Source of the DNA: Bifidobacterium breve
GTDB taxonomy: Bacteria; Actinomycetota; Actinomycetes; Mycobacteriales; Mycobacteriaceae
NCBI GenBank assembly: GCA_943331415.1
Contig: CALQLM010000097.1
Location: 1 to 5,742, forward strand
Direction of reading: 5' to 3'
Length of the DNA stretch: 5,742 nt
Positions 1 to 5,742 of this stretch are shown piece after piece (within the stretch, counting starts at the first letter, position 1; each line of letters starts with the position of its first letter). The translations under genes and the position numbers were made by a program. A model generated the notes under the pieces. The model ran no database searches. It worked only from the letters and a program-made list of their open reading frames with translations, and was not told where the DNA came from.

Positions 1-150
1 CCGCGAATCGACGCACCCGGGGGTGCCGGATTCGCAGCCGGTTACCAGGCGATCAAACCCTTCTTCGACGAGATGTTCCTGGGCCGACGGGCGGTCGCAC
101 CGACACTGGCCGCCGCGCAGCAGGCCGCCAACACTGCGGCACGACGGTGA
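1..150 (+). CDS. C-terminal fragment of a probable ABC-importer sugar-binding lipoprotein (UspC-like)
   Basis: The reading frame is open from the first base and ends at a TGA at 148-150, so only the last 49 residues are present. The visible tail contains AIKPFFDEMFLGRR and then an alanine- and glutamine-rich helix ending in NTAARR. This matches the usual C-terminal helix of family-1 extracellular solute-binding proteins, which deliver sugars to an ABC permease outside the membrane. In M. tuberculosis, as recalled, the uspABC amino-sugar importer lies a few genes before the ECF operon homologues and in this orientation, so UspC is the best candidate. The fragment is too short to prove the family, and no lipobox or ligand-binding region is in view. 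It converges on the ecfT-like gene, with 20 bp between the two stop codons and no convincing terminator hairpin between them. Confidence 0.55.
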   Translation, partial: PRIDAPGGAGFAAGYQAIKPFFDEMFLGRRAVAPTLAAAQQAANTAARR

Positions 151-170
151 CTCCGCTGAGCCGAGTCCGC

Positions 171-989
171 TTAGCCGAGAATTCCGACCTCCAGCACGAT
201 GGCCAGCGCGCACACGGCGGCGCAAATCGACAGGGCCACCCAGTCGGCCCGCCGCGGCCGTGACGGCGCAGCCGCGATCTGTCCGGTGCCGCCTCGGGCG
301 GTGATGGCATCCCCCATCTCATCGGCACGCCGGAGTGCGACGGTGATGCCGGCGGCCAACAGGTCGACCATCTCGGTCAACCATCGCCGGCGTTTGGCTC
401 GGCCATCGGCCTGAACCGGCCGTGGTCGCAATCGACGCGCGGCGTAGAGCAATCTGAACTCATCGATCAGCATCGGGAATGCGCGCAAGGCCAAGGCCAG
501 CACCACCGCCCAATCATCGACCGGGATTCGTAACGGCCGCAACGGCCGGCCCAAGGTGGCGATCGCAGGTGCGACATCGGCGACGTTAGTGGTCCATGAC
601 ACCATCGCCCCTACCGCCAGCAACACGATCGCCAATGCGGTGAATCGAAGAAACTTCAGCAGCCCGCCGGCCTCGAAATCCCACGACCACAGGTGCAGAA
701 CCGGTTCACCACCGCCCAGGGCGGCTGTGACGGCCCCGAAGAGCAGCAGCATCCAGATCCACCAGGGAATCGACGGCAGCGCACCGCGCGGGATGTGCGC
801 CAGCCACGCAGCTGCACCCACCAGCGCAGCCATCAGCCCGATCATCATCCAGCCCGGGTAGAACACCAGTAACACCGAGATCGCCAGTACGACAATGAGT
901 TTGGTACCGGCCCACAACTCATGGATGACTGACGTGCCGGGGATCGGGCGCAGCAGCACCACCGGCCGACGCTGACGCGACGCGCTCAC
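171..989 (-). CDS. ECF transporter transmembrane coupling protein (EcfT/CbiQ family)
   Basis: This 272-residue membrane protein is the T component of an energy-coupling-factor importer; it transmits ATPase movements to the substrate-binding S component. Hydrophobic segments lie near residues 30-48, 49-64, 76-92, 112-132 and 250-270. Between the last two is the long cytoplasmic coupling-helix region typical of EcfT. The first coupling motif follows [20 protein letters not shown] and reads ARR (184-186) instead of the usual ARG. The second follows [13 protein letters not shown] and is a standard ARG (231-233). I place the start at GTG 989 because it overlaps the TGA of the upstream ABC gene as GTGA and has a GGGGGA stretch 5 nt before it. 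A longer frame beginning at 1067 adds only an arginine-rich stretch read from the upstream gene. Translational coupling to that gene is likely. The size is normal for the family. It looks like the homologue of M. tuberculosis Rv2325c. The substrate is unknown. Confidence 0.9.
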   Translation of the reverse strand: MSASRQRRPVVLLRPIPGTSVIHELWAGTKLIVVLAISVLLVFYPGWMMIGLMAALVGAAAWLAHIPRGALPSIPWWIWMLLLFGAVTAALGGGEPVLHLWSWDFEAGGLLKFLRFTALAIVLLAVGAMVSWTTNVADVAPAIATLGRPLRPLRIPVDDWAVVLALALRAFPMLIDEFRLLYAARRLRPRPVQADGRAKRRRWLTEMVDLLAAGITVALRRADEMGDAITARGGTGQIAAAPSRPRRADWVALSICAAVCALAIVLEVGILG

Positions 990-3034
990 GACGGTCCCCC
1001 GGCGGCGCCGGTCGCCCGAAACGCCGACGCGACCATCCCGTTCTCCAGATGCAGAATGCGCGGGCACAGTTCTTCCATTCCGGCGAAGTCGTGGGAGATC
1101 ACCACCACGGTCAGTCCGGTATCTCGACGCAGATCAATCAGCAGCCGCAGGAGGCCGCGCTGACTCTCAGCGTCCAAGCCCGCCAATGGTTCATCCAGGA
1201 TCAGCGCCTGCGGCCGTCGCGCAAGTAAACCTGCGATCACCACACGGCGCATCTGGCCACCGCTGAGTTGGTCGACGCGGCGGCGGGCCAATGATCCGTC
1301 GAGCCCGACGGTCGCCAGAGCCGACACCACACGACCGGTATCCCACGGCGAAAATCCAGCGGCAGAGGCAACTTCGAGGTCGACCCTGCTGCGCAGCAAC
1401 TGAAGACGTGCCGCCTGGAATGCGATTGCGACATCGCCGACGTGCTCATCGGCCGGACGGCCCCGCACCAGGCACGAACCGGTGGTCGGTGTCGTCAGCC
1501 CTGCCATGATCCACGCCAGTGTCGACTTCCCTGAACCATTGCCGCCGTGGATCAGCACACCGTCACCCTCGTTGACGGTGAAGCTGACATCTCGCAGAGC
1601 ACTTTTCGCCCAGGGCGTGCCGCTTCCGTACACGTGGCCGACACCATCGCACTGCAGCACCGGCATACCGCTACCCGGCGCGGTGTGGGTCATCGGAACG
1701 GCCGTCGGGGCGGGCGGCGCGGCACTTCCAACCATCACCATGTTGTCTACCGAGTTGCTGAGATTCACGACCCGGTCGGCAATCTCGGCCTCGTGGTTGT
1801 AGTGCGTGATGTGCACCAGTGCCATCTGGCGCCGATCGGCCAGGCCCGACAGTACGCCCAGCAGTGACTCCCTGCCTCGCTGGTCGACCATGCTGGTGAT
1901 CTCATCGGCAATCAGTACCGAGGGCTGACGGGCCAGGGCGGCGGCGACGGCCAGTCGCTGGAGTTCACCGCCGGAGAGCCCGCCGGTATCGCGTTCCTCC
2001 ATACCGGACAGCCCCACTTCGCCGAGCAAGCCGGGGACGTCGGTGCGGGTACCGGGTGGCAGCCCCCATACGACATCATCAGCGACTCTGGTGCCCAGCA
2101 CCTGACTCTCAGGATGCTGCATGACGACAGCGGTTCCGCCCAACTGTCCCAGTCCGATCGCGCCGGGACGTTCGATGCGCCCTGACGTCGGCGGCCGCCC
2201 GCACAGCAGAAGCATCAGTGTGGTTTTACCCGACCCATTGGCTCCGGTGACCGCCACGTGTTCGCCGGACTCGATGGTCAGGTTCAGTGGCAGCAATGCG
2301 TCGTGATCCGCACCGGGATAGCGGAATCGCGCCTGGCTCAGACGAACCGGAAGCGGTGCCACCGGTTGCGCCTCCGTGACGGCCTCAAGCTTGTGCACAT
2401 CGGGGATTCCGCGCAGCCGTTCCAAAACCCGCGACAGCGCCCACCAGCCCACAAGGGACACCAGCATGATCGAGAAGATCGAGTTGACCATGATCAGCAC
2501 CGGCCAGTTCCGCAGAATGGTCCCGGCGATGACACGGGTCTGTTCGGCCGACTCACGAAACATGGGCATTGCGGAGATCGCATTCAACGTGCCGTCGATG
2601 TTGGCGGTGATCGCCTCGAGGGTCAACGTGCGAAGTCGGACCAGCACGGTGAGAGCGGCGATGATCAATAATCCGTTGAGGACGCCGGCAACGGCTGACA
2701 CTGCGATGACCAACGGGGTGCCGCCACCTCGGCGTTTGATGATGCCCGTCATTCCCCCGACGTAGGCGCAGTTGAGTACGACCATGAACCCGCTGATGCC
2801 GGTGATCACAAACCCGATGGCGCTGGCCGCAAATGTGGCCGCCAGCAGCACCCGGAGTCGATAGCGGTACCCACGCAGACCCATCGGGACGGTGACCAGC
2901 AGCGAAAGGCCGCCGGCGAAGGGGACGACCACCGACACGATGGCCAGGGCGGCGCTGAGTGCACCCATGACCGATGCCTGCGCCGTCTCGACGGGGGTCA
3001 GGAAAGGCGCACGCCGTTTACCCGTCGAGGTCAT
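986..3034 (-). CDS. Fused ECF importer protein: N-terminal membrane (S-like) domain plus two EcfA-type ATPase domains
   Basis: This 682-residue protein joins a membrane domain to two ABC ATPases. Residues 20-200 hold about five or six hydrophobic segments, including 22-52, 60-92, 107-132 and 176-200. This part resembles DUF2232-like or S-component domains and may bind the substrate. ATPase 1 (about 228-430) has Walker A GANGSGKT (264-271), an EcfA-type Q-loop MQHPESQ (305-311), signature LSGGE (353-357), Walker B LIADE (374-378) and an ITH switch (H411). ATPase 2 (about 458-672) has GGNGSGKS (497-504), Q540, LSGGQ (590-594), LILDEP (611-616) and H648. A Pro/Ala-rich linker lies near 434-456. 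Both ATP sites look catalytically complete. I chose ATG 3034, just before [11 protein letters not shown]. An upstream ATG at 3088 would add 18 poorly folding residues and cover the putative operator. Length and domain order fit the recalled M. tuberculosis Rv2326c (about 697 residues). It forms an operon with the downstream ecfT-like gene. Confidence 0.9.
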   Translation of the reverse strand: MTSTGKRRAPFLTPVETAQASVMGALSAALAIVSVVVPFAGGLSLLVTVPMGLRGYRYRLRVLLAATFAASAIGFVITGISGFMVVLNCAYVGGMTGIIKRRGGGTPLVIAVSAVAGVLNGLLIIAALTVLVRLRTLTLEAITANIDGTLNAISAMPMFRESAEQTRVIAGTILRNWPVLIMVNSIFSIMLVSLVGWWALSRVLERLRGIPDVHKLEAVTEAQPVAPLPVRLSQARFRYPGADHDALLPLNLTIESGEHVAVTGANGSGKTTLMLLLCGRPPTSGRIERPGAIGLGQLGGTAVVMQHPESQVLGTRVADDVVWGLPPGTRTDVPGLLGEVGLSGMEERDTGGLSGGELQRLAVAAALARQPSVLIADEITSMVDQRGRESLLGVLSGLADRRQMALVHITHYNHEAEIADRVVNLSNSVDNMVMVGSAAPPAPTAVPMTHTAPGSGMPVLQCDGVGHVYGSGTPWAKSALRDVSFTVNEGDGVLIHGGNGSGKSTLAWIMAGLTTPTTGSCLVRGRPADEHVGDVAIAFQAARLQLLRSRVDLEVASAAGFSPWDTGRVVSALATVGLDGSLARRRVDQLSGGQMRRVVIAGLLARRPQALILDEPLAGLDAESQRGLLRLLIDLRRDTGLTVVVISHDFAGMEELCPRILHLENGMVASAFRATGAAGGPS

Positions 3035-3071
3035 TTCCCGATTCTGCCAGTCTGCGCATCCGGAACCGGCA

Positions 3072-3088
3072 GTGCGCCCATCGCGCAC
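3072..3088. promoter_or_regulatory. Candidate MarR operator: perfect inverted repeat in the divergent intergenic region
   Basis: GTGCGC at 3072-3077 and GCGCAC at 3083-3088 form perfect 6-bp inverted arms around a 5-bp centre, giving a 17-bp site. MarR dimers typically bind palindromes of this size. It lies between the divergent ECF and MarR genes, near the expected -35 position of the MarR promoter, where a bound dimer would block polymerase. A further TGCGC half-site starts at 3053, exactly 20 bp before the one at 3073. The repeat is seen directly; its operator role is inferred. Confidence 0.5.
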
Positions 3089-3107
3089 ACCGCATAGGTG
3101 ATCTATG

Positions 3108-3113
3108 TAAAAT
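3108..3113 (+). promoter_or_regulatory. Candidate -10 element for the MarR gene
   Basis: TAAAAT matches the mycobacterial SigA-type -10 pattern TANNNT and stands out in a GC-rich region. With the usual 6-7 base spacing, transcription would begin at about 3120-3121, on the ATG at 3121, giving a leaderless mRNA. No clear -35 hexamer is visible, which is common in mycobacteria. Confidence 0.45.
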
Positions 3114-3120
3114 GGGGTTC

Positions 3121-3576
3121 ATGACCGCCAGGAGGGCCGAACCGCACGGCGCCGGCCTCGGATCTGAGTTGCTCACCGTGGTTGCCAGGCTGAACCGGCT
3201 GGCAACCCAACGCATCCGGCTGCCGTTGCCCTGGGCACAGGCCCGACTGCTCGGCACGATTGAAGACCGTAGTGAAGCGAGGATCTCCGACCTCGCCGAA
3301 CTCGATCACTGCTCCCAACCGACGATGACCACCCAGGTACGCCGTCTCGAAGATGCCGACCTGGTGGCCCGCACGCCGGACCCCGACGATGCTCGCGCGG
3401 TGCGAATCCGCATCACCGGTAAGGGCTGCGATGTACTGGCCCATGTTCGTACCGATCGCGCGGCGGTGATCGATCCCTACATCCAGCGACTCACGCAGAA
3501 GGACCGCGACGCCTTGTCCGCGGCCATGGGTGTCCTGCACCGGCTCATTGACGACATTTCACAGGGCACCCCGTAG
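3121..3576 (+). CDS. MarR-family transcriptional regulator
   Basis: This 151-residue protein has a MarR winged helix-turn-helix fold. Residues 55-62 (ISDLAELD) form the first HTH helix. SQPTMTTQVRRLEDADLV (65-82) is the recognition helix. DPDDARAVRIRIT (87-99) is the wing, with the Asp and Arg residues typical of MarR proteins. N- and C-terminal helices (about 14-34 and 105-147) would make the dimer interface. Cysteines are at 64, beside the recognition helix, and at 103. Two starts compete. ATG 3121 fits a leaderless transcript from the TAAAAT at 3108-3113. ATG 3112, adding Met-Gly-Phe, has AGGTGAT at 3096-3102 nine bases upstream as a Shine-Dalgarno sequence. The gene is divergent from the ECF operon with a palindrome between them, so it probably regulates that operon and itself. 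It resembles the homologue of M. tuberculosis Rv2327. The ligand is unknown, and the sign of regulation cannot be read from sequence. Confidence 0.88.
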   Translation: MTARRAEPHGAGLGSELLTVVARLNRLATQRIRLPLPWAQARLLGTIEDRSEARISDLAELDHCSQPTMTTQVRRLEDADLVARTPDPDDARAVRIRITGKGCDVLAHVRTDRAAVIDPYIQRLTQKDRDALSAAMGVLHRLIDDISQGTP

Positions 3577-3583
3577 ACGTCGC

Positions 3584-4471
3584 CTACATCCAGACTGTGG
3601 CTCGGTCGCTCTCCCGGGGTTGAGCCAGCGGGTGCCCGCGGCCAAGCAGGTTGCCGGTGATCACGCTGCAGATCCGATACATCGGGATGTCGAACACCCG
3701 ATTGCTCATCGGCTCCTCGATGAATCGTCCGAGGCGTTCAGCGATAACGAACACCGCCATCAACAGGAAGCCCACCACCATGCTCATGACGTTGTGATCA
3801 CTGGAATCAAGCCGATTGAACGCCATGATTCCGAAGAACCAGGCCAGCATGCGGATGAAGAAGTCGTAGTGAATCGGGAAGGGCTCGTTGCGAATTCGCT
3901 CCAGTCCGCTCTGCGCAGTCGCCGAACCGGTGTTCGCCGCCATCAGCATCACTCGCGCCTGTTGGTCGATGAAATTCTGGGCGGCCAGCGCCTGCACATC
4001 GGCCGCCTGGCGATTGAGCAGATCCGTGGCATCACTACCGGGCGGATCTTCCGGAGTCAGTTCAGTCACGCCGGGAATCGGCGCTACAGCACGCATCTCG
4101 GCGGCCAACTGCCAGCAGTAGCGGACCTGTCGGCGCCGCATACGGTCCAGGATCAGCGCCATGGCGGGCGAACCGGTATCGACGGCCGTGAGGCCGTTGT
4201 GCAGAACGCGGGAGTAGATAATCTCACCACCCCACAGGGTGCGGGCCTCCCACCACCGGTTGTAGGCGGTGGTGTTGCGGAAGCCGATGAACACCGAAGC
4301 GCCGATGCCCAGCACGGACAACACTGCGGTGGCGTACTGAATCTGGCTCGCGTCAGGTACGGGTATCAGCAGCCCCGCCACGATCAGCATTCCCAGCAGG
4401 TCGTAGCGGAGTTGCCACAGGACCAGACCGGTGACCTTCACCGCACCGAGGCGGCCGACGGGCCTGATCAT
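3584..4471 (-). CDS. Bestrophin family protein (probable anion/ion channel, YneE-like)
   Basis: This 295-residue protein belongs to the bestrophin/UPF0187 family of pentameric inner-membrane channels. The strongest evidence is FRNTTAYNRWWEAR (64-77), the family's best-conserved block. It is followed by RIRNEPFPIHYDFFIR (192-207) and the acidic IEEPMSNRVFDIPM (251-264). Hydrophobic segments lie near 24-37, 47-63, 203-219 and 228-245, as expected for the family's four-helix pattern. The length is normal for bacterial members. ATG 4471 is the only ATG, GTG or TTG start between an in-frame upstream TGA and the conserved region; no good Shine-Dalgarno sequence precedes it. The gene lies 46 bp downstream of a small secreted-protein gene on the same strand, so the two may share a transcript. 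Its stop is 7 bp from the MarR stop. Bacterial bestrophins conduct ions, with selectivity varying between members; selectivity here cannot be predicted. Confidence 0.9.
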   Translation of the reverse strand: MIRPVGRLGAVKVTGLVLWQLRYDLLGMLIVAGLLIPVPDASQIQYATAVLSVLGIGASVFIGFRNTTAYNRWWEARTLWGGEIIYSRVLHNGLTAVDTGSPAMALILDRMRRRQVRYCWQLAAEMRAVAPIPGVTELTPEDPPGSDATDLLNRQAADVQALAAQNFIDQQARVMLMAANTGSATAQSGLERIRNEPFPIHYDFFIRMLAWFFGIMAFNRLDSSDHNVMSMVVGFLLMAVFVIAERLGRFIEEPMSNRVFDIPMYRICSVITGNLLGRGHPLAQPRESDRATVWM

Positions 4472-4517
4472 GCGTTGGGATCGATGAACGTTTCCGCCGC
4501 GTCAATGGCGGTCGACG

Positions 4518-4811
4518 TCACCAGTTGTTGTTGCTCGGAAGTAACTGGCCGGGAGTGAACGGATTGTTCTGCAGGTAACTCAGGCAGAGGCCCACTCGGC
4601 CCGGCATACATGGACCGCCGCCCACGGTCGGCGCGCCGCCGCTTATCATCTGCCAGCAGTTGCCCGAATTCGGATCAGCCATAAAACCGGCCGCGCAGTT
4701 CTGACCCGGGGATGCCGGGGTGGGAGGCAGTGCATTCGACGGCGCCGAAGCGAACAACGCAGCGGCGGCGACGCTCAGCAGCACTGCGGACGCTCTCAAC
4801 TGGAGGGTCAT
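4518..4811 (-). CDS. Small secreted protein with four cysteines, function unknown
   Basis: This 97-residue protein starts with an N-terminal signal peptide: Arg6, then hydrophobic residues 8-22 and small residues ASAPSNA. Cleavage is likely after Ala23 or Ala27. The mature part, of about 70 residues, is rich in Gly, Pro and Asn and has cysteines at 39, 52, 68 and 76, which could form two disulfides outside the membrane. There is no lipobox, because no cysteine lies at the cleavage site. It ends in a short polar tail, LLPSNNNW. The start at ATG 4811 is supported by the signal peptide, although the ribosome site is weak. I do not recognise a functional family; similar small exported proteins are common in mycobacteria. 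A possible -10 element lies upstream at 4851-4856. The bestrophin gene follows 46 bp downstream. Confidence 0.75.
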   Translation of the reverse strand: MTLQLRASAVLLSVAAAALFASAPSNALPPTPASPGQNCAAGFMADPNSGNCWQMISGGAPTVGGGPCMPGRVGLCLSYLQNNPFTPGQLLPSNNNW

Positions 4812-4850
4812 CTCGATGCATCTTTCGTCGGTGGCAGTCGAACTGGACTG

Positions 4851-4856
4851 AGCCTA
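4851..4856 (-). promoter_or_regulatory. Candidate -10 element for the four-cysteine secreted protein gene
   Basis: On the minus strand this reads TAGGCT, fitting the TANNNT pattern, and would give a leader of about 30 bases before ATG 4811. It lies only 10 bases past the CCA end of the tRNA-Asn gene, so the gene may also be read from the tRNA transcript. No strong -35 is visible. Confidence 0.3.
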
Positions 4857-4865
4857 CCCCCGGTG

Positions 4866-4941
4866 TGGCTCCCCCGGATGGACTCGAACCATCAACCGTG
4901 CGATTAACAGTCGCAAGCTCTGCCAGTTGAGCTACAGGGGA
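4866..4941 (-). tRNA. asnT: tRNA-Asn (anticodon GTT), CCA encoded
   Basis: Read on the minus strand, the gene folds as a complete cloverleaf. The acceptor stem pairs TCCCCTG with CGGGGGA (one T-G wobble). The D stem is GCTC/GAGC. The anticodon stem is TGCGA/TCGCA with loop CTGTTAA. The T arm is GATGG-TTCGAGT-CCATC. The anticodon GTT lies at 4906-4908 and reads asparagine codons AAC and AAU. The discriminator base is G at 4869, and the CCA tail is encoded at 4866-4868, giving 73 bases plus CCA. All stems are intact, so the gene should be functional. M. tuberculosis has asnT close to the homologues of the genes that follow here. Confidence 0.97.
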
Positions 4942-4970
4942 CCGCTCCCGCTAACGCGGAACGACTCGCC

Positions 4971-4976
4971 ACTCTA
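4971..4976 (-). promoter_or_regulatory. Candidate -10 element for tRNA-Asn
   Basis: The minus strand reads TAGAGT, a TANNNT match, about 30 bases upstream of the mature tRNA 5' end; the expected start near 4964 would leave a short leader for RNase P to remove. A TTGGCG that could serve as -35 lies at 4996-5001, but its 19-base spacing is long. A small CCGC/GCGG hairpin at 4948-4959 falls in the leader. Confidence 0.4.
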
Positions 4977-5061
4977 TCGCACCGGGGGGCGAGGGCGCCA
5001 AAGACAGCCGCCCTGGGCGCCAGTCGGCGACGTCAGGCAGGATGGGAGCAGCAGTCGAGGT

Positions 5062-5067
5062 GGAGGG
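5062..5067 (+). promoter_or_regulatory. Shine-Dalgarno site that decides the GTG start at 5074
   Basis: GGAGGG ends six bases before GTG 5074. This is the strongest ribosome-binding site in the window. It favours that GTG over the in-frame ATG at 4927, which lies inside the tRNA-Asn gene. Confidence 0.75.
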
Positions 5068-5073
5068 AATGCA

Positions 5074-5307
5074 GTGATCGGGTATCTGGCCGTGCTGGCG
5101 GCAGGCTATGTGATCGGAACCAAGGCCGGCCGCGAGCGCTACGAGCAGATCATCGGCACCTACCGCGCCGTCACGAGCAACCCCGCCACCAAGTCGATGA
5201 TCGACGCCGGCCGCCGCAAGATCGCCGATCGGGTCTCCCCCGACCCGACCATGGTGACGTTGACTGAGATCGATGCCGACACGACGGTGATCCAGCCGGA
5301 GGGTTAG
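5074..5307 (+). CDS. Small single-pass membrane protein, conserved in actinobacteria, function unknown
   Basis: The protein is 77 residues from GTG 5074. Residues 1-16 (VIGYLAVLAAGYVIGT) form one glycine-containing membrane segment. It is followed directly by a positively charged, amphipathic stretch, KAGRERYEQI (17-26), and then by a helix to about residue 54 that should lie in the cytoplasm. The tail is acidic, from TEIDAD to PEG. This GTKAGRERYEQI type of membrane anchor is common in short actinobacterial hypothetical proteins and loosely recalls YtxH-like proteins; no biochemical role is established as far as I know. Size and position, between tRNA-Asn and a probable dnaG, suggest the homologue of M. 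tuberculosis Rv2342 (recalled). Its TAG stop overlaps the stop of the convergent secreted-protein gene. No clear promoter was seen. An upstream in-frame extension to 4927 would run through the tRNA and was rejected. Confidence 0.8.
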   Translation: MIGYLAVLAAGYVIGTKAGRERYEQIIGTYRAVTSNPATKSMIDAGRRKIADRVSPDPTMVTLTEIDADTTVIQPEG

Positions 5308-5609
5308 GGCGCGATGCCCTGCGTGATGGTCTGACCCGGCAACAGAGGTCCGCTGGTGATGCCTAGGCCGGCTCCATAGCCGGGACCGTAGATTCCGATA
5401 TCCGGCGTACCGATCGAGGTGATATTGCCGGTCGAATACCCGATGCAGGTCCCCTCGTCCCGCGAACCGAACCACGCCAGGCAATCCCCGGTCGCGGAGT
5501 TCACCGGCGCACCGGATGCGGTCAGGCTGACCAGCACGGGCACCGCGACCGCGGCGGCGAGCACAGCGGTGACCGTCACACGCCGCGCACGCGCATTCAA
5601 GTTAGCCAT
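5304..5609 (-). CDS. Small secreted protein, glycine-rich, function unknown
   Basis: This 101-residue protein starts at ATG 5609 (MANLNARARRV), with AAAGG at 5616-5620 six bases upstream as ribosome site. It has a clear signal peptide: Arg7, Arg9 and Arg10, then hydrophobic residues 11-30 and ASGA, with cleavage likely near residues 33-34. The mature chain of about 67 residues has two cysteines (43 and 55) in a short loop, CLAWFGSRDEGTC, that could form one disulfide. A Gly/Tyr/Ile-rich part follows (GIYGPGYGAGLGI, 72-84), then LLPGQTI. There is no lipobox. Starts further upstream, to 5684, would overlap the end of the neighbouring gene and spoil the signal peptide. The ending LLPGQ recalls TPGQLLP in the other secreted protein here, but overall similarity is not evident. 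I do not recognise the function. Confidence 0.75.
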   Translation of the reverse strand: MANLNARARRVTVTAVLAAAVAVPVLVSLTASGAPVNSATGDCLAWFGSRDEGTCIGYSTGNITSIGTPDIGIYGPGYGAGLGITSGPLLPGQTITQGIAP

Positions 5610-5643
5610 ATCTGACCTTTCGCTGCCGGGACCCGACTTGTTA

Positions 5644-5649
5644 ACCATA
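5644..5649 (-). promoter_or_regulatory. Candidate -10 element for the glycine-rich secreted protein gene
   Basis: The minus strand reads TATGGT, a good TANNNT match, and would start transcription near 5637 with a leader of about 28 bases before ATG 5609. It lies in the 55-bp gap after the probable dnaG stop, so the gene can be transcribed independently of dnaG. A weak hairpin, CCCC-TCCGC-GGGG at 5651-5663, sits just upstream. Confidence 0.4.
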
Positions 5650-5664
5650 ACCCCTCCGCGGGGC

Positions 5665-5742
5665 TCATGCACTGATGTCATCACCGCTGGCCTGCTCCAA
5701 CAGGCTGCGGCGATACGCCTCCAGCGCGACGAGATCGCCGAA
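5665..5742 (-). CDS. dnaG: C-terminal fragment of a minus-strand gene, probably DNA primase (DnaG)
   Basis: A minus-strand frame is open from the window edge to a TGA at 5665-5667, giving 25 residues: FGDLVALEAYRRSLLEQASG followed by DDISA. It reads as one amphipathic helix with a short acidic tail. DnaG primase, which makes RNA primers at the replication fork, ends in a helical domain that binds the replicative helicase, and this tail is compatible with that. The assignment rests mainly on recalled synteny: in M. tuberculosis, dnaG (Rv2343c) lies on the minus strand directly after Rv2342, the likely homologue of the 77-residue gene here. No catalytic motif is in the window, so identity is provisional while the coding call is firm. 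Confidence 0.55.
   Translation of the reverse strand, partial: FGDLVALEAYRRSLLEQASGDDISA

Noticed and set aside
151..170. A terminator between the first gene fragment and the ecfT-like gene
   Set aside because: Only 20 bases separate the stops, and no stable hairpin or T-run is visible.
3035..3088. An 18-codon N-terminal extension of the fused ABC protein from ATG 3088
   Set aside because: The extra residues (starting [10 protein letters not shown]) look non-coding and would cover the palindromic site. ATG 3034 directly precedes the natural-looking N-terminus.
2974..3120. An N-terminal extension of the MarR protein from ATG 2974
   Set aside because: It would run through the 5' end of the ECF gene on the other strand and add about 49 Arg/Ser-rich residues unlike MarR proteins, ignoring the promoter signals near 3100.
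4485..4515. A TTGACG hexamer upstream of the bestrophin gene as a -35 element
   Set aside because: At a 17-base spacing the matching -10 would be GATCCC, which does not fit TANNNT, so a promoter is not supported.
3530..4558. A 342-codon open frame on the + strand opposite the bestrophin gene
   Set aside because: Its product is rich in His, Gln and Arg with no recognisable domain, while the opposite strand encodes clear bestrophin motifs. It is a by-product of high GC content.
4866..4941. tRNA-Asn as an integration site for a mobile element
   Set aside because: I found no second copy of the tRNA 3' end in the window and no integrase or transposase gene nearby.

Overview
This window is high-GC actinobacterial DNA. 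Gene content and order point to a mycobacterium, most likely of the Mycolicibacterium type. From memory, the block resembles two stretches of the M. tuberculosis chromosome: Rv2325c-Rv2326c-Rv2327 (EcfT-like protein, large membrane ABC protein, divergent MarR regulator) and the asnT-Rv2342-Rv2343c/dnaG stretch. That synteny is recalled, not searched.

Layout, left to right. Positions 1-150 hold the C-terminal end of a + strand gene, probably the sugar-binding protein of an ABC importer. It converges on a two-gene minus-strand operon at 171-3034. The first gene of that operon (986-3034) encodes one chain with an N-terminal membrane domain followed by two ABC ATPase domains. The second gene (171-989) encodes the EcfT coupling protein and overlaps the first by a GTGA stop/start. 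Together they make an energy-coupling-factor (ECF) type importer of unknown substrate. A MarR-family regulator (3121-3576, +) is divergently transcribed. The 86-bp intergenic region carries a perfect 6-5-6 inverted repeat that is a good operator candidate.

The MarR gene converges, with a 7-bp gap, on a minus-strand bestrophin-family channel gene (3584-4471). Upstream of that, on the same strand, is a small secreted protein with four cysteines (4518-4811). A tRNA-Asn(GTT) gene with encoded CCA follows (4866-4941, -). Next come a 77-residue single-pass membrane protein (5074-5307, +) and a second small secreted protein (5304-5609, -), whose stop codon overlaps that of its neighbour. The right edge holds the last 25 codons of a minus-strand gene, probably dnaG.

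The coherent system is the ECF importer plus its MarR regulator: the regulator probably senses the transported compound or a related metabolite and controls both divergent units. The other genes look like conserved mycobacterial housekeeping or envelope genes. No insertion sequence, prophage or CRISPR array was seen. No gene-free stretch exceeds 300 bases; the longest is about 130 bases (4942-5073).
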